Shown here in pieces: positions 31,833-42,562 of a stretch of 50,890 bases of DNA (its first letter is position 1; each line of letters starts with the position of its first letter). A program made the translations under genes and the position numbers. Origin of the DNA: Richelia intracellularis HH01 (lineage in GTDB: Bacteria > Cyanobacteriota > Cyanobacteriia > Cyanobacteriales > Nostocaceae); assembly GCF_000350105.1 (NCBI RefSeq), contig NZ_CAIY01000047.1:1-50890 (forward strand), read 5' to 3'. The notes under the pieces were generated by a model that saw only the letters and a list, made by a program, of their open reading frames with translations, had not been told where the DNA came from and searched no databases.

Positions 31833-33005
31833 TTAGCGTATATATTCCTTTAAAACACTATTACGGTTGGGATGACGTAACTTACGCAGTGCTTTGGCCT
31901 CTATTTGGCGGATGCGCTCGCGGGTGACATTGAAAATTTGCCCAATTTCCTCCAATGTCTTCATACGTCCATCATCCAAACCATAGCGCAACCTCAAAAC
32001 ATCTCTTTCCCTGGGACTCAAGCTATCTAGTACTTTTTCTAAATCTTCTCTTAACAAACCCTTAGAAACTTGATCTTCTGGGGTCTCACCGTCAGATTCA
32101 ATAAAATCTCCTAAACGGGAGTCTTCTTCTTTACCAATAGGTGTTTCTAAAGAAATAGGTAACTGAGCTGATTTAGCAATAAATCTAAGCTTCTCAATGG
32201 TCATTTCCATACGAGTCGCAATTTCTTCCTCAGTTGGTTTTCTACCCATTTCCTGGGAAAGCAATTTAGTAGTTTTCTTAATACGAGATATAGTTTCGTA
32301 AAGATGAACTGGGAGACGAATAGTACGAGACTGATCAGCAATTGCACGAGTAATTGCTTGACGAATCCACCAAGTAGCATAGGTGGAAAACTTATAACCC
32401 TTTTCGTGATCAAACTTTTCTGCTGCTCTAATTAAGCCCAAGCTGCCTTCTTGAATCAAGTCTTGGAAAGATAAGCCTCGATTCATATACTTTTTCGCAA
32501 TTGAAACCACAAGGCGGAGGTTTGACTGTACCATTTTATCCTTTGCCCTGCGGCCAATGTGAAGGCGATAGCGAAATTGTGGCAAAGGAATTTTAACGGC
32601 TTCTGCCCATTCGCTATATTTTGGTTCTCGTGCAAGTTGGTCGTAAAGGCGATCACGTACACGTTCCATTTCCAGCAAATCAGCAATTTTTCTTGCCAAT
32701 TCAATTTCCTCATCGGCTCTCAAAAGACGAATTCGGCCGATTTCTTGCAGGTAAAGACGTATAGAGTCCTCAGTATAATGTTTTTTCTTAGCTTGTGAAC
32801 GACGACGCGATTTAGCGGCTTTCTCAGACTTTGCGTCATCATCAGACCGGGGCTCTAAAAATTCATCTACTTCACCATCATCGACAATTAGTAGGTCTTC
32901 TTCTTCCTCTTCGAGTAAGAGTTCTTCCAACTCGATTTCAGGTTGATTTATTATTTCTAAGTCAGGCTGATATATATTTTCGAGTACGTTGTTAGCCTGG
33001 TTCAT
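31833..33005 (-). CDS. sigA: Principal RNA polymerase sigma factor SigA (RpoD type)
   Basis: Primary sigma-70 factor recognising housekeeping promoters. 390 residues, typical of the cyanobacterial group 1 factor. It has a very acidic N-terminal region (21-57, with [20 protein letters not shown]) and a basic patch [12 protein letters not shown], region 1.2 ([20 protein letters not shown]), region 2 with [20 protein letters not shown] and [18 protein letters not shown], the -10-binding [14 protein letters not shown], region 3, and region 4.2 with the helix-turn-helix [20 protein letters not shown]. The [10 protein letters not shown] and ARTRE-like ends are intact. Group 1 rather than group 2 because of the acidic N-terminus and full 1.2 region. 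It is followed by a strong terminator. Confidence 0.95.
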   Translation of the reverse strand: MNQANNVLENIYQPDLEIINQPEIELEELLLEEEEEDLLIVDDGEVDEFLEPRSDDDAKSEKAAKSRRRSQAKKKHYTEDSIRLYLQEIGRIRLLRADEEIELARKIADLLEMERVRDRLYDQLAREPKYSEWAEAVKIPLPQFRYRLHIGRRAKDKMVQSNLRLVVSIAKKYMNRGLSFQDLIQEGSLGLIRAAEKFDHEKGYKFSTYATWWIRQAITRAIADQSRTIRLPVHLYETISRIKKTTKLLSQEMGRKPTEEEIATRMEMTIEKLRFIAKSAQLPISLETPIGKEEDSRLGDFIESDGETPEDQVSKGLLREDLEKVLDSLSPRERDVLRLRYGLDDGRMKTLEEIGQIFNVTRERIRQIEAKALRKLRHPNRNSVLKEYIR

Positions 33006-33599
33006 GCCGCGTTCCTCATGCTCCTTGCAGAATCAATGACTCAAGATTTTCACTGCCGCCCTTATCATGAATTGGCTAAATTTTTCTAAGAGGGCATTTT
33101 GCTAATTCCCTTGGTGGATATTATCTGATAGATATTTAGTCCCAGTTTAATATCCCTGCCTTGCCTCAAAACAGAGGTGTGTTTCGTAGATAAACTTTTT
33201 GATTTCAAGAAAATGCCAATGCCAATGTTTTACGGACAAAACGCCGGCAAGATAGTCTCAAAGGCAATTTGACTTATCAAGAGGATTACTAATCCTGACA
33301 CACAAACTATAGAGTACGGGAATATTTTTCAGTAAAAACTGTTTTGATTGTAGCCTGTTTCACAGAAATTGCACTCTATTTTATGTATCAACTCTATAAA
33401 ACAATTAAGTCCTTTTAGTTTGTTGTAGCAAAAAAACATTATAAACGGTAGTTATTTTCCAGCAATTTTTCCAAAACTTATTGAAGTTATGATGATATTT
33501 TCAATACGCTCAAAACTAGGTACATTTGTATTTATTAAGCCTAAACAAATGTAAAAAAAACATAAGTTTTCTTCATAGAATCGACTTCTATCTAATTTT
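33006..33599. other. sigA upstream region
   Basis: The first 300 bases upstream of sigA are less AT-rich than other spacers and probably hold its promoters and leader. A tandem GCCAAT GCCAAT repeat and a small stem AGGATTA/TAATCCT (about 33281-33295) are visible. No gene. Confidence 0.4.
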
Positions 33600-33659
33600 G
33601 TTATAGATCGAGACTATAATGCAGCTAAACAAACTATTTCTGATACTGGCCTATTATAA
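33600..33659 (+). pseudogene. Trace of an IS200/IS605-type TnpB (OrfB) C-terminus
   Basis: A 19-codon stretch reads VIDRDYNAAKQTISDTGLL and then stops. TnpB/OrfB proteins end with a RuvC motif of the form DRDxNAAxNI, with the last catalytic Asp. The match is short, but the D-R-D-x-N-A-A core and the nearby C-terminal stop fit well. The rest of the element is unreadable. This would be the only mobile-element trace in the window. Confidence 0.45.
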
Positions 33660-35382
33660 AACATCAAGTTTAAAGTAACTTTAGATGAGAGAATGAATTT
33701 AAAGATAAAAATTAGTTTCATTGAATCTCCACAAAAAAAGAAAGTTTTAGTATCAGATATTTTCCTTATTTATTTTAGGTCATCTCAGTAATTATATTAC
33801 TTAACTAAGTAGTTATGGCCATGTCTTGAAAATATATTTTTTCCTATCTTATACAACTTATAAGATAAGTTGAGTTATTGCTGGAATTAGTAATAAGGTA
33901 ATTCAATTAAATTAAAATGCTATACTCCATTCACATGCTAAAGTATTGCTGAAAATCCGGCTTTATGAAAATTGACAGGCTATTTTTTCATTGTGTAAAT
34001 GGATATTTAAATCAACTCCTAAAAAGATTATTAACGGAAATATTAGCATTAGATTAATTTTTGCAAAAATGCATACAACTAAATTTGGAATCACACTGTT
34101 AACTGCAATTCTGCAGAAATACGAGGTTACCTTGTCCATTAATCAATAGTAATTCTTGATACATAATAGTGTCTAAGTCATTACTCAATTTTAATTAAAA
34201 ATGGAATAATTTGTGGTGATATAATTATTTGTTACATTTTTCACTGCCTACACGAATTTTATATATAGCATACTTACAATTATATTATTTGCTAGCTTAT
34301 AGCATGACACACTACAATTATTTTTACTTAATTAGGTCTATTCAAATAGAAACCAAGAAAAAAACTTTTGATAGTTGGTACTATCAGTCTGTAGACCAAT
34401 TAATATTTCAGTTGAAACTATTTAAACCTGTTTAGTTGTAAATCTTACTTTGAGTTGGTATTGAATAAACTGTCTGGTATCTAGTAGTACTTACTATAAA
34501 TTCAGACTAGTAATAATATCCATCAGTCGCTTGGCAAAAAAACACCCTCAAATTACTATAGATTTGAAACACGATAAAAGTACTTTCATAAAGTATATAT
34601 GATTCGACTAAATTATGATTTTGATTATTTTACCCTTGTGTTATATTCATCACACTTAATTTCTTATTTGTATAGCAAACCCTAAGATATAGGTCATCTT
34701 CCAGCAATCATAGAAAAGGATTTTGTTAAATTTAATCATGGTCTATGTCATAGATAGGTGAATATCATCTATCTATGACATGAATTCAATATGCAGTATG
34801 TTCAAATATCCTCTTGATAATTTACTAATTGTCATTTTAATTAAAATCCCACATAAAATACGGATTGATTTGTTCAGATAACATACATATTTTTAATGAC
34901 AACAAAAATACAAAAAAATAAATATATAGAGAAATTACAAAATATGTCTATTTTTTTAATTAAATATTCATTGTTTTTCCTTAATTTCTTAATTTTTAAC
35001 AAGAACTAGCAGTAAATAGTAAAATCAGAAAAGCTCCGGGTACTAATGTAAATATCAAGGGTTGTGTGAGGCAAATACCACTATAGCAACAGAAATATGA
35101 AAATAGGGAACTAAGTTGATCTTACATTTATCAACAATGGATAAAACTGTAATCTGTTTTAATCAAAATGCATATAAACTCACAGCCAATTTCGAAATAA
35201 CATGCCTAAAATAGTGCTGGGGGAATAAAACAGGCCTATGTGCAAAATTGTTAAGGTGTAATTGGTAATCGTTGAATAAAAGACATTAGATCAATTGCCA
35301 ATTTTCTACTCACACATATCTGAAAATCAGCAACGAGAAAAATCATATTAGTCCTGAATCAATTATATTGAAGGAGCTATGT
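33660..35382. other. 1.7-kb AT-rich stretch without a supported gene
   Basis: No intact gene. A 68-codon frame at 34229-34435 has no ribosome-binding site and chance-like content. A hairpin with 13-base arms is listed at 34745-34781. The right end carries the transaldolase promoter and its ribosome-binding site AAGGAG at 35371-35376. Confidence 0.5.
34745..34781. repeat. Orphan hairpin, 13-bp arms
   Basis: Arms ATGTCATAGATAG (34745-34757) and its exact complement (34769-34781) with an 11-base loop. No gene within 500 bases on either side and no T-run. It could be a surviving terminator-like or regulatory element of a lost gene. Confidence 0.5.
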
Positions 35383-36387
35383 ATGGCTAAGAATTTACTG
35401 GAACAATTGCGGAAAATGACTGTTGTGGTAGCAGATACAGGAGATATCCAGGCAATTGGAAAGTTTAGGCCTCAGGATGCAACGACTAATCCCTCTTTGA
35501 TTACGGCCGCAGCACAAATGCCAGAGTATCAGGACATTGTGGATCAAACCTTGTTAAAAGCTAGGAAAGATCTGGGAACTAATGTTTCCCAGGCAGATGT
35601 TGTTTCTTTGGCATTTGACCGTCTAGCTGTATCTTTCGGATTAAAGATTCTGCAAATTATACCCGGCAGGGTATCTACAGAAGTAGATGCTCGTTTGTCT
35701 TATGATACAGAGGCTACAGTGAGGAAAGCAAGGGAACTAATTGCTCAATATGAATATGCTGAGGTTTCCCGTAATCGTATTTTAATTAAAATTGCTTCTA
35801 CTTGGGAAGGTATTTGTGCTGCGGAAATACTTGAAAAAGAAGGAATTCACTGTAATTTAACTTTATTATTTGGTCTACACCAAGCAATCGCTTGCGCAGA
35901 GGCAAAAGTAACGTTGATTTCTCCTTTTGTAGGAAGGATTCTTGACTGGCACAAGAAGGAAACTGGGCGTGACAATTATCCTCCTGCGGAAGACCCTGGA
36001 GTTTTGTCTGTAACTAAAATTTACAACTACTACAAGAAGTTTGATTACCAAACAGAGGTCATGGGAGCAAGCTTCCGTAACATAGACGAAATTACTGGAT
36101 TGGCTGGTTGTGATTTACTAACAATTTCACCTAATTTACTGGGTGAGTTACAAGACACAATTGGTGAATTACCTCAGAAATTAGATGGTGAAAAAGCATC
36201 CAGCATGAATCTTGAAAAAATTTCCATGGATAAGGCTGCTTTTGAAAAAATGCACTCTGAAGATCGCATGGCATCTGATAAGCTAGATGAAGGTATTAAG
36301 GGATTTACAAAAGCATTAGAAAACTTAGAACAGTTGCTAACAGAAAGATTAGTAAATCTAGGTGCCGACTCTAAAGTTACTGTCTAA
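35383..36387 (+). CDS. tal: Transaldolase
   Basis: Non-oxidative pentose-phosphate enzyme moving a dihydroxyacetone unit from sedoheptulose 7-phosphate to glyceraldehyde 3-phosphate. 334 residues from the chosen start, normal for the TalB type. Motifs: DATTNPSLI (32-40), the active-site [12 protein letters not shown] with Schiff-base Lys136, and the C-terminal [10 protein letters not shown] and [17 protein letters not shown]. The open frame can be extended to a TTG at 35368, but the extension would contain the ribosome-binding site AAGGAG (35371-35376), so the ATG at 35383, which begins [10 protein letters not shown], is the true start. In other heterocystous cyanobacteria tal often sits with fbp, zwf and opcA; none is adjacent here. 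Confidence 0.95.
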   Translation: MAKNLLEQLRKMTVVVADTGDIQAIGKFRPQDATTNPSLITAAAQMPEYQDIVDQTLLKARKDLGTNVSQADVVSLAFDRLAVSFGLKILQIIPGRVSTEVDARLSYDTEATVRKARELIAQYEYAEVSRNRILIKIASTWEGICAAEILEKEGIHCNLTLLFGLHQAIACAEAKVTLISPFVGRILDWHKKETGRDNYPPAEDPGVLSVTKIYNYYKKFDYQTEVMGASFRNIDEITGLAGCDLLTISPNLLGELQDTIGELPQKLDGEKASSMNLEKISMDKAAFEKMHSEDRMASDKLDEGIKGFTKALENLEQLLTERLVNLGADSKVTV

Positions 36388-36400
36388 CTTATAAGTACCA

Positions 36401-36430
36401 GGGAAGATGAAACTGACTTATCGTCTTCCC
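36401..36430 (+). terminator. Hairpin just after tal
   Basis: Ten-base stem GGGAAGATGA/TCGTCTTCCC (one G-T pair) with a ten-base loop, 14 bases after the tal stop. No T-run, so either a weak terminator or an mRNA 3'-end stabiliser. Confidence 0.5.
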
Positions 36431-36469
36431 ATGCCCCTAATTATCACTTATTAGGATTCAGAGAAAAAT

Positions 36470-36511
36470 AAAAGGCAGGGTAACAACCAGGAATTCTAAC
36501 CTTTGCCTTTT
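36470..36511 (+). terminator. Second hairpin after tal
   Basis: AAAAGGCA pairs with TGCCTTTT, the right arm itself ending in a T-run; the loop is large and partly pairable. Probable terminator of tal. Confidence 0.5.
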
Positions 36512-36605
36512 ACTTTGATCTAGAATTATGCACTACTAAACACATGTAGTAGTAAAGTTATAAATAGTACTAAACCTCATTGAAACGTATAACTTAAAGG
36601 TTAAA

Positions 36606-36632
36606 AAAGCTTTAGTCATAGACTAAAGCTTT
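36606..36632 (-). terminator. ktrA terminator
   Basis: Perfect 12-base arms AAAGCTTTAGTC/GACTAAAGCTTT with a three-base loop. On the minus strand it is followed by TTTTTTAACC, and it lies 105 bases beyond the ktrA stop. Typical intrinsic terminator. Confidence 0.75.
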
Positions 36633-36736
36633 AGCGGTTATTCTGAAGCATTTGACTAGCATAATATATTTTTTTTAAGGGATCAGAAGGCAATATGTAA
36701 ATTACCCAGTTCCTAGCCAAGCAAATTTTTTTGTGC

Positions 36737-37432
36737 TCAAATTGGTAACCGATTAATATCTTGGTTCCTTCCTATAACAGCCATAATAGATCCCTTTTGT
36801 AAACGTTTACCCGGACCTGGATTAATTAAAAATTTTCCCCCTTCACTAACTGCTAATACATTGACGCCAAAGCGATTACGTAAATGCAATTCAGCAATAT
36901 TCTTACCGTGAAATTCTTCTGGTACAATCAACTCTACAATACTATTATCTGGATCAATATCGAATCTTTCTAAAATTGATGGCTTAGTTAGTGTTCTTGC
37001 TAATGCACAACCTGCTTCATATTCAGGAAATACAACGTGATCTGCACCTACTCTTCTTAATAGTTTACAATGGACTTCACTTGATGCCTTAGCCACGACA
37101 TTAGATACACCGCCCTCTTTGACATTTAATGTAGTAATTATACTCTCTTGAATGTAATTGCCAATTCCCACAATAACAGTATCAACTTCAAATATCCCAG
37201 CTTCTTTTAATGCTGACGGCTCAGTAGAATCTATTTTCACCGCGTGACCAGCAATATTTTCTGTTAAGGCTTGGGCTACACGCTTTTCATCTATATCTGT
37301 AGCTAGTACTTGATAACCCAACTTGTGTAATGTTGTACTAACAGAACGACCAAAACGACCTAATCCAATGACTGCAAACTGCTGGTCGTCTTTAATTAAA
37401 TTACGAAAAAATTTTAATGATGACAAGTTCAC
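36737..37432 (-). CDS. ktrA: Potassium uptake regulatory subunit KtrA (TrkA/RCK family)
   Basis: Cytoplasmic ring-forming subunit that gates the KtrB potassium channel in response to bound nucleotide. 231 residues from the chosen start. RCK N-domain with Rossmann motif FAVIGLGRFGRSV (about 19-31) and the conserved acidic end of the second strand (LATDIDEKRV), then VIVGIGNYIQESIITTLNVK; the C-terminal TrkA-C part includes IAELHLRNRFGVNVLAV. The frame can be opened to an ATG at 37474, but the GTG at 37432, preceded by AGGA, matches the family N-terminus (NLSSLKFFRNL) better. Downstream of ktrB on the same strand with a gap of about 270 bases, so ktrB-ktrA may be co-transcribed. Confidence 0.88.
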   Translation of the reverse strand: MNLSSLKFFRNLIKDDQQFAVIGLGRFGRSVSTTLHKLGYQVLATDIDEKRVAQALTENIAGHAVKIDSTEPSALKEAGIFEVDTVIVGIGNYIQESIITTLNVKEGGVSNVVAKASSEVHCKLLRRVGADHVVFPEYEAGCALARTLTKPSILERFDIDPDNSIVELIVPEEFHGKNIAELHLRNRFGVNVLAVSEGGKFLINPGPGKRLQKGSIMAVIGRNQDINRLPI

Positions 37433-37703
37433 TATTGTTATTCCTAATTGATATAGACATTTAGAAGTAACCATATATTAGGATTTGATTACTTATGTCA
37501 TATAACGTTCTTATGTATTTAATCAATTCAGAGAGTATTTATCATAGAAAAATTGAACTGAAAAAGTAAAAAGGGGTTTTATGAGTACTTATTTTATGAT
37601 TAATAGTATAATCCAGGGTAGAGAATTAATGACCAATTTTTCTGATTGTTAATCATTCATTATTAAATAATAAATAACAAGTGCTTATTATTTATTATTT
37701 AAT

Positions 37704-39038
37704 TTATCCAACAAGCAAACTTTCTTCTGGATAATGAATTTGTGTGGGGCGAGGATCACCAAATATGGATGACATTAAAAGTAATATCCCCACCCTGCCA
37801 ATATACATGGTAATAATTAAAATTATTTTACCCAGGCTAGACAAACCTGCTGTAATTCCAGTAGATAAACCAACGGTAGCAAATGCAGATACTACCTCAA
37901 ATAATATTTGAATAAAGGGTAAATTAGGGTCTGTAATAGAAATTATCACTGTAGATATAATTACTGTTCCTACAGAACCAATTAATACACCTGTAGCTTT
38001 AAAAATCAATGAATTTGACACTTTTCGTTCATATATAATTACTTCCTCCTTACCCTGTAAAATTGATTTAGTGCAACTAGTTAACACTCTAAGAGTTGCT
38101 GTTTTAATACCTCCACCTGTACCACCAGGACTAGCACCAATAAACATTAAAGCAATCACAATAAATAATCCGGCATTGCTCATTTTATAAATGTCAATGC
38201 TATTAAAACCAGCTGTTCTTGTGCTAACTGATTGAAATAAGGCAATTAAAAATCGCTCATAACTGCTAAGACTGCCAAACCTTTCCGGAACTCTCAATTC
38301 CACCAGAGAAAATGCTATTATCCCTAGAATAATAAGAGCTATAGTTGTGCTAGTGGCGACCTTAAAACCTAAAGAGAAAGTTAGTGTTTCATGTTTTCCA
38401 TTCCAGCGAGCATGCAACCAGAAAAACATTTCTAAAATAACTTGATAGCCAATCCCCCCCAAAATAACCAAGGCGGAAATAGTAAATATTAGTAAAGCTG
38501 AGGACTGGTACCTTATAAAGCTATCAGAGAATAAGCTGAAACCAGAGTTATTCCAAGCACTAACACTATGAAAAATTGCTAGCCAAATTCCTCTCTGCCA
38601 TCCACTATCTTTCACAAAGACTGGTAATAATAACAACATACCAGTAACTTCAAAAATTAATGTTGTGGCTACAATAGAACGAATAATATTACTACTACCA
38701 CTAATACCTGGTCGGTCCAAAGCCTGCTGAATAGCCCTTTTGTGGCGTAAGTCAAATCTTTTACCAGTTAGTAAAATTAGGAAAGTAGTTGTGGTCATAT
38801 AACCCAAGCCACCAATTTGTGTTAGCAGCAGAATTAATAATTGACCCCAAAAAGAAAAATCTGTACCAGTATCAGCTACTACTAACCCAGTAACACAAAC
38901 TGCTGATGCTGAAGTGAACAGAGATACAATTGGATCATTCCATATACCAGCACTATTAGCAAAAGGCATCATTAATAGGATTGTTCCTACTGCGATTACT
39001 ACTAAAAAACCTAAGCAAATTGTTCTAGAAACAGTCAT
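37704..39038 (-). CDS. ktrB: Potassium channel-like transporter subunit KtrB (TrkH/KtrB family)
   Basis: Membrane pore subunit of the Ktr potassium uptake system, sodium-stimulated in cyanobacteria and bacteria. 444 residues. It has the four degenerate selectivity-filter loops of this family: TSASAVCVTGLVV, HSVSAWNNSGFSLF, QSVSTRTAGFNSID and VSAFATVGLSTGI, each with a central Gly, plus the gating-loop region GASPGGTGGGIKTATLRVL. Strong hydrophobic segments throughout. It pairs with ktrA directly downstream. A third subunit (KtrE) known from Synechocystis is not seen nearby. Confidence 0.93.
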   Translation of the reverse strand: MTVSRTICLGFLVVIAVGTILLMMPFANSAGIWNDPIVSLFTSASAVCVTGLVVADTGTDFSFWGQLLILLLTQIGGLGYMTTTTFLILLTGKRFDLRHKRAIQQALDRPGISGSSNIIRSIVATTLIFEVTGMLLLLPVFVKDSGWQRGIWLAIFHSVSAWNNSGFSLFSDSFIRYQSSALLIFTISALVILGGIGYQVILEMFFWLHARWNGKHETLTFSLGFKVATSTTIALIILGIIAFSLVELRVPERFGSLSSYERFLIALFQSVSTRTAGFNSIDIYKMSNAGLFIVIALMFIGASPGGTGGGIKTATLRVLTSCTKSILQGKEEVIIYERKVSNSLIFKATGVLIGSVGTVIISTVIISITDPNLPFIQILFEVVSAFATVGLSTGITAGLSSLGKIILIITMYIGRVGILLLMSSIFGDPRPTQIHYPEESLLVG

Positions 39039-40038
39039 ATAGAATATTGACTCAGCAAATATTTCCGAGGCTAAAGGTAGGGTAGAACTTCTCTGGAAGA
39101 TAAAGAAACACTAATTCAATCTCAATTAAAAGTACACATTTTAGTTTGTAAATGTATTTCTCATCTAGTTTCAACTTTGTCTTAACTTGTGAGTGGAACT
39201 CTGTTATCAGCAGATTAAATAATTTTGTGATTCTCCTATTATATTATGTGAGAATACGTACAATAGTTATAATAGTGCAATAGAAATCCGGAAAAAGACT
39301 ACGGGCAGGAAGAAACTTGGCTAATGAAAGAAATCTATATACTGTAGGAATATCAATGGAGTGTAGAGCATTATTACTATAAGTTGTAATATTGGTATTA
39401 GCTTTTTGTGATTGGTAGAAATATTTCATACTGATGCACGGGTATTATCTTAAGTTTGACAGACAAGCCCCATCTTTCATCAGTTTCCGAGGAATTTACC
39501 TTGAAGATATAGAAAATAGTTTTTGCTACTAAATTAATTTTAGCTTTTAATTTTAGCTGCACATACAGAGTAAATTTTTCCAGCTTCTATTTATTCATAT
39601 TTTCTTTTGGTTATGCTAGGACAATCATTTTATTACTAACAAATACATGAATGCTGATATTATTTATTACAGTTAATTATATTTATCTTTGAAATTGACA
39701 TACAAAAAACCTAATATGGAGATTATACAAATATATAATTCTAGTAAATAGTATAATGACAGTATATTTACCATAAAATTTAATAGGATATTCCCAAGAG
39801 CTATGTTCAACTTGGCTCATGAACTTTTTTAGCTCAGAGGTATATATCAACCTCATCACAAAAATCAGTGATTTATAACTGAATTATATAGTTTATTGAT
39901 AGTAGTTACGTATTCATCTGATAAGAATGTCACCTCAAAAAGGTGATTTATAACTATATATATGTTTTAAAATTTGTTTGGAAATTATTATTAGGATATT
40001 ATTTATTTACCGCTGCATTTATTTTATAGCTATTAATC
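39039..40038. other. 1-kb divergent spacer, ktrB / TPR gene
   Basis: Both promoters must lie here. No gene supported: a 61-codon minus-strand frame at 39244-39429 has no ribosome-binding site or family match. A small stem TCACCT/AGGTGA lies near 39930. Confidence 0.45.
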
Positions 40039-40482
40039 ATGTTAGATTTATTTGCCATTATTGCTGTTGTTTTACCTATTTTGTCCCTGATTTACTTATC
40101 AGTTAAAACATGGAAAACTAATGTTATATTTCGACAAGCTATTACTTTTTATAAAGCAAAAGATTACGCAAATGCAGAGACATATTTTCAACAGTTAATT
40201 GCCATTAATTACACAAATGACTTAGTACATCTCCTATTAGGAGATACATTATTAAGACAAAAACAATTAGAAGCTGCAATTGATAAATATCAAGAAGTCG
40301 TTAAACGAGCTCCTGAAAAAGTTGATGCTTACTGCCGCTTATCTAATGCCTTAATAATACAAGATAAACGGCAAGAAGCTATAAATTTGCTAGAAAAATC
40401 TCAAAAATATTTTCAATCAAAACGTCAAGTTAATGACCTGAAAAAGATTCAGCAATTATTAAAAATAATTACTGAATCTTAA
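40039..40482 (+). CDS. Membrane-anchored tetratricopeptide-repeat protein
   Basis: 147 residues. An N-terminal membrane helix (3-22, LDLFAIIAVVLPILSLIYLS) anchors a short TPR domain facing the cytoplasm or lumen: repeat-like helices from about 32 (FRQAITFYKAKDYANAETYF), about 66 (HLLLGDTLLRQKQLEAAIDK) and about 100 (YCRLSNALIIQDKRQEAINL), each with the TPR spacing of small and aromatic residues. Such proteins act as protein-protein adaptors; a partner cannot be named. Divergent from ktrB. Its reading frame is clean despite the AT-rich surroundings. Confidence 0.8.
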   Translation: MLDLFAIIAVVLPILSLIYLSVKTWKTNVIFRQAITFYKAKDYANAETYFQQLIAINYTNDLVHLLLGDTLLRQKQLEAAIDKYQEVVKRAPEKVDAYCRLSNALIIQDKRQEAINLLEKSQKYFQSKRQVNDLKKIQQLLKIITES

Positions 40483-41452
40483 TATAATAATATTAACAAT
40501 TATATTTATGTAATCACTTAACATTAAGTTAGTTATATTATTCAATCAGTTAATATTTACTCACTTGACTGGAATAATTCTTATATTCCCACTATACATA
40601 TTAGGAAGGACAATTATCTTAATTTAGTACTTTAAATAAATATCATATTCATAATAACTACTATGTAATTTATTGTAGTGCTTAGTTACTCAGATTTTGC
40701 AAAAAGCATCCATATATATTTTATAAGTTTTTGACATACAGATTTAAAATCCTAAGTTACTCTAATGAAGATACTTTAGCTCTTAAGATTCAGTGCAGTT
40801 AGCAGCTGCTAAAAAGGGTGGTTATGAAAATCTTCATCTACTAAGAATGACAAATATTTTGGTTATTCCAGAGGGGGGGGAATTCATTCAGTTCCTTGAA
40901 ATGAAAACATGAACATACACAGCATTATCGTCAAGCTTTTAGCAGATAAGATAAACGGAATAAAACCTGGAATAACTAGAAATTAGTATATCCTAATACC
41001 TTGAACACAAGATAGATTTCAAAGTCTTTGGTAAAAAAGGTATTAGCTATGTTAGATAAGGCGAAATACATAATTTTGCTTTTTTGACTGTCCGGGTTGT
41101 TTTATCCTCGGAGATATTAGTTTTAGCAAGTCTAATATACTCATTTAGATACTAATCCTATCAGTCACTATTCCATTCACGCAGCTCTCAATTCTTAACA
41201 TACTAATTATTATATTTTAACTTTCATTATCTTCTTATAAGTTTAGGTATTATATACCCACTATTTTCTCTAGAGTATGTCATTCTTGGTTAGTACCCTA
41301 TAACTTTAATCTTCATCTTTTTTACTCATTCTTATCTTCTAGTCTTTACTGATCATATTAAGGGATCAACTTATAACTACATAATATAGGTAAAGTTATA
41401 ATCTTTGAATAGAGAGTTTTTACACCCCGATTTTAAAATTGACTTTAATTCA
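40483..41452. other. Spacer with one possible coding remnant
   Basis: 970 bases with no intact gene. A 38-codon stretch at 40797-40912 (plus) reads DSVQLAAAKKGGYENLHLLR, then MTNILVIPEGGEFIQFLEM, and opens right after a stop with EDTLALKIQ just before it in another frame. It looks like decayed coding DNA, family unknown. A run of eight G (about 40873-40880) lies inside it. Confidence 0.35.
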
Positions 41453-42562
41453 ATGGCTTATAAATTTCGTTTTGCGATAGTCAGTGACTTACATATTGCT
41501 CTCCCTCACACAATTTGGCAACATCCCAGTCGATTTCATTGGGTAGAAGTTAGTATCCATGCATTGGAAAGTGTACTAGAACATTTGACGCAATTAGAAT
41601 TAGATTTTTTACTAATTCCCGGAGATTTAACTCAGCATGGGGAGGCAGAAAATCATAGTTGGTTAAGTGAGCGCCTGTCAAAATTACCTTTTCCTGTATA
41701 TGTGGTTCCTGGCAACCATGATGTTCCAGTATTACGAGCAGATTCACAATCCATTTCTTTCAGAGATTTCCCTTACTATTACCGTAAATTTGGTTATAAT
41801 CAACCAGAGCAGAGTTACTATATCTGTGAATTAATGCCAACTGTGAAACTAATTGGATTAAATTCTAACTCGTTTGATTATGAGGGAAAACTATTAGGAA
41901 GATTAGATCAACATCAATTAGAATGGCTGAAAGGAGTTCTAGCTAATACTGGAGACGATCTAGTTTTAGTAATGGTACATCATAATGTGATTGAGCATTT
42001 ACCCAATCAATCCCAACATCCGATGGTACAGAATTATATTCTACAAAACGCATCAGAGCTATTGCAAGTATTGGCAAGACATGGGGTCAAACTAATATTC
42101 ACCGGACATTTACATGTTCAAGATGTTGCCCAGTCTCATGGTATATATGAGATAACAACAGGTTCACTAGTTAGCTATCCCCATCCTTATCGTATTCTTG
42201 AATTTCATCAAGATAATTATGGTAGAGAATGGTTACAATTTTTATCTTACAGGGTGGAATCTCTGCCAGAATTTCCTAACTTTCAACATTCTTCTCGAGA
42301 ATGGATGAGAGATAGGAGTCTTCCTTTTCTTGTTAGGTTTTTAAGTTTACCACCTTTTAACCTATCACCACTACAAGCAGAGGAGCTTGCTCCTAGCTTT
42401 AAAGATTTTTGGGCAACCGTTGCTTGCGGCGATGCATTACTAGATTACCCTGAATTTTCAACCCATCTACGCCAGTGTTTTCAGCGATATGGGGCTATTT
42501 CCTCTTCTGGTATCCCCACATTAATTGATAATCACAGTACCTTACTACTCTCTAATTTATAA
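41453..42562 (+). CDS. Calcineurin-like metallophosphoesterase
   Basis: Two-metal phosphoesterase of the cyclic-nucleotide-phosphodiesterase-like class; the substrate is unknown. 369 residues from the chosen start. Metal-ligand motifs in order: VSDLHIA (D12, H14), IPGDLTQHGE (D58), VVPGNHDVP (N88, H89), MVHHN near 180, and FTGHLHVQD (GHxH) near 222. The C-terminal 120 residues are a cyanobacterial extension. The frame can be extended to a TTG at 41405, but the ATG at 41453 places the first motif where the family has it. No signal peptide, so cytoplasmic. It stands alone. Confidence 0.88.
   Translation: MAYKFRFAIVSDLHIALPHTIWQHPSRFHWVEVSIHALESVLEHLTQLELDFLLIPGDLTQHGEAENHSWLSERLSKLPFPVYVVPGNHDVPVLRADSQSISFRDFPYYYRKFGYNQPEQSYYICELMPTVKLIGLNSNSFDYEGKLLGRLDQHQLEWLKGVLANTGDDLVLVMVHHNVIEHLPNQSQHPMVQNYILQNASELLQVLARHGVKLIFTGHLHVQDVAQSHGIYEITTGSLVSYPHPYRILEFHQDNYGREWLQFLSYRVESLPEFPNFQHSSREWMRDRSLPFLVRFLSLPPFNLSPLQAEELAPSFKDFWATVACGDALLDYPEFSTHLRQCFQRYGAISSSGIPTLIDNHSTLLLSNL

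Noticed and set aside
34229..34435. 68-codon plus-strand frame
   Set aside because: Chance-like Tyr/Ile/Leu composition, starts at a non-ATG codon, no neighbours in an operon.
35060..35080. GTGTGAGG string considered as the antisense of the Yfr1 small-RNA core
   Set aside because: The complementary strand lacks the full conserved core and the following terminator stem.
39244..39429. 61-codon minus-strand frame upstream of ktrB
   Set aside because: No ribosome-binding site, no hydrophobic pattern or motif, and overlaps the expected promoter region.
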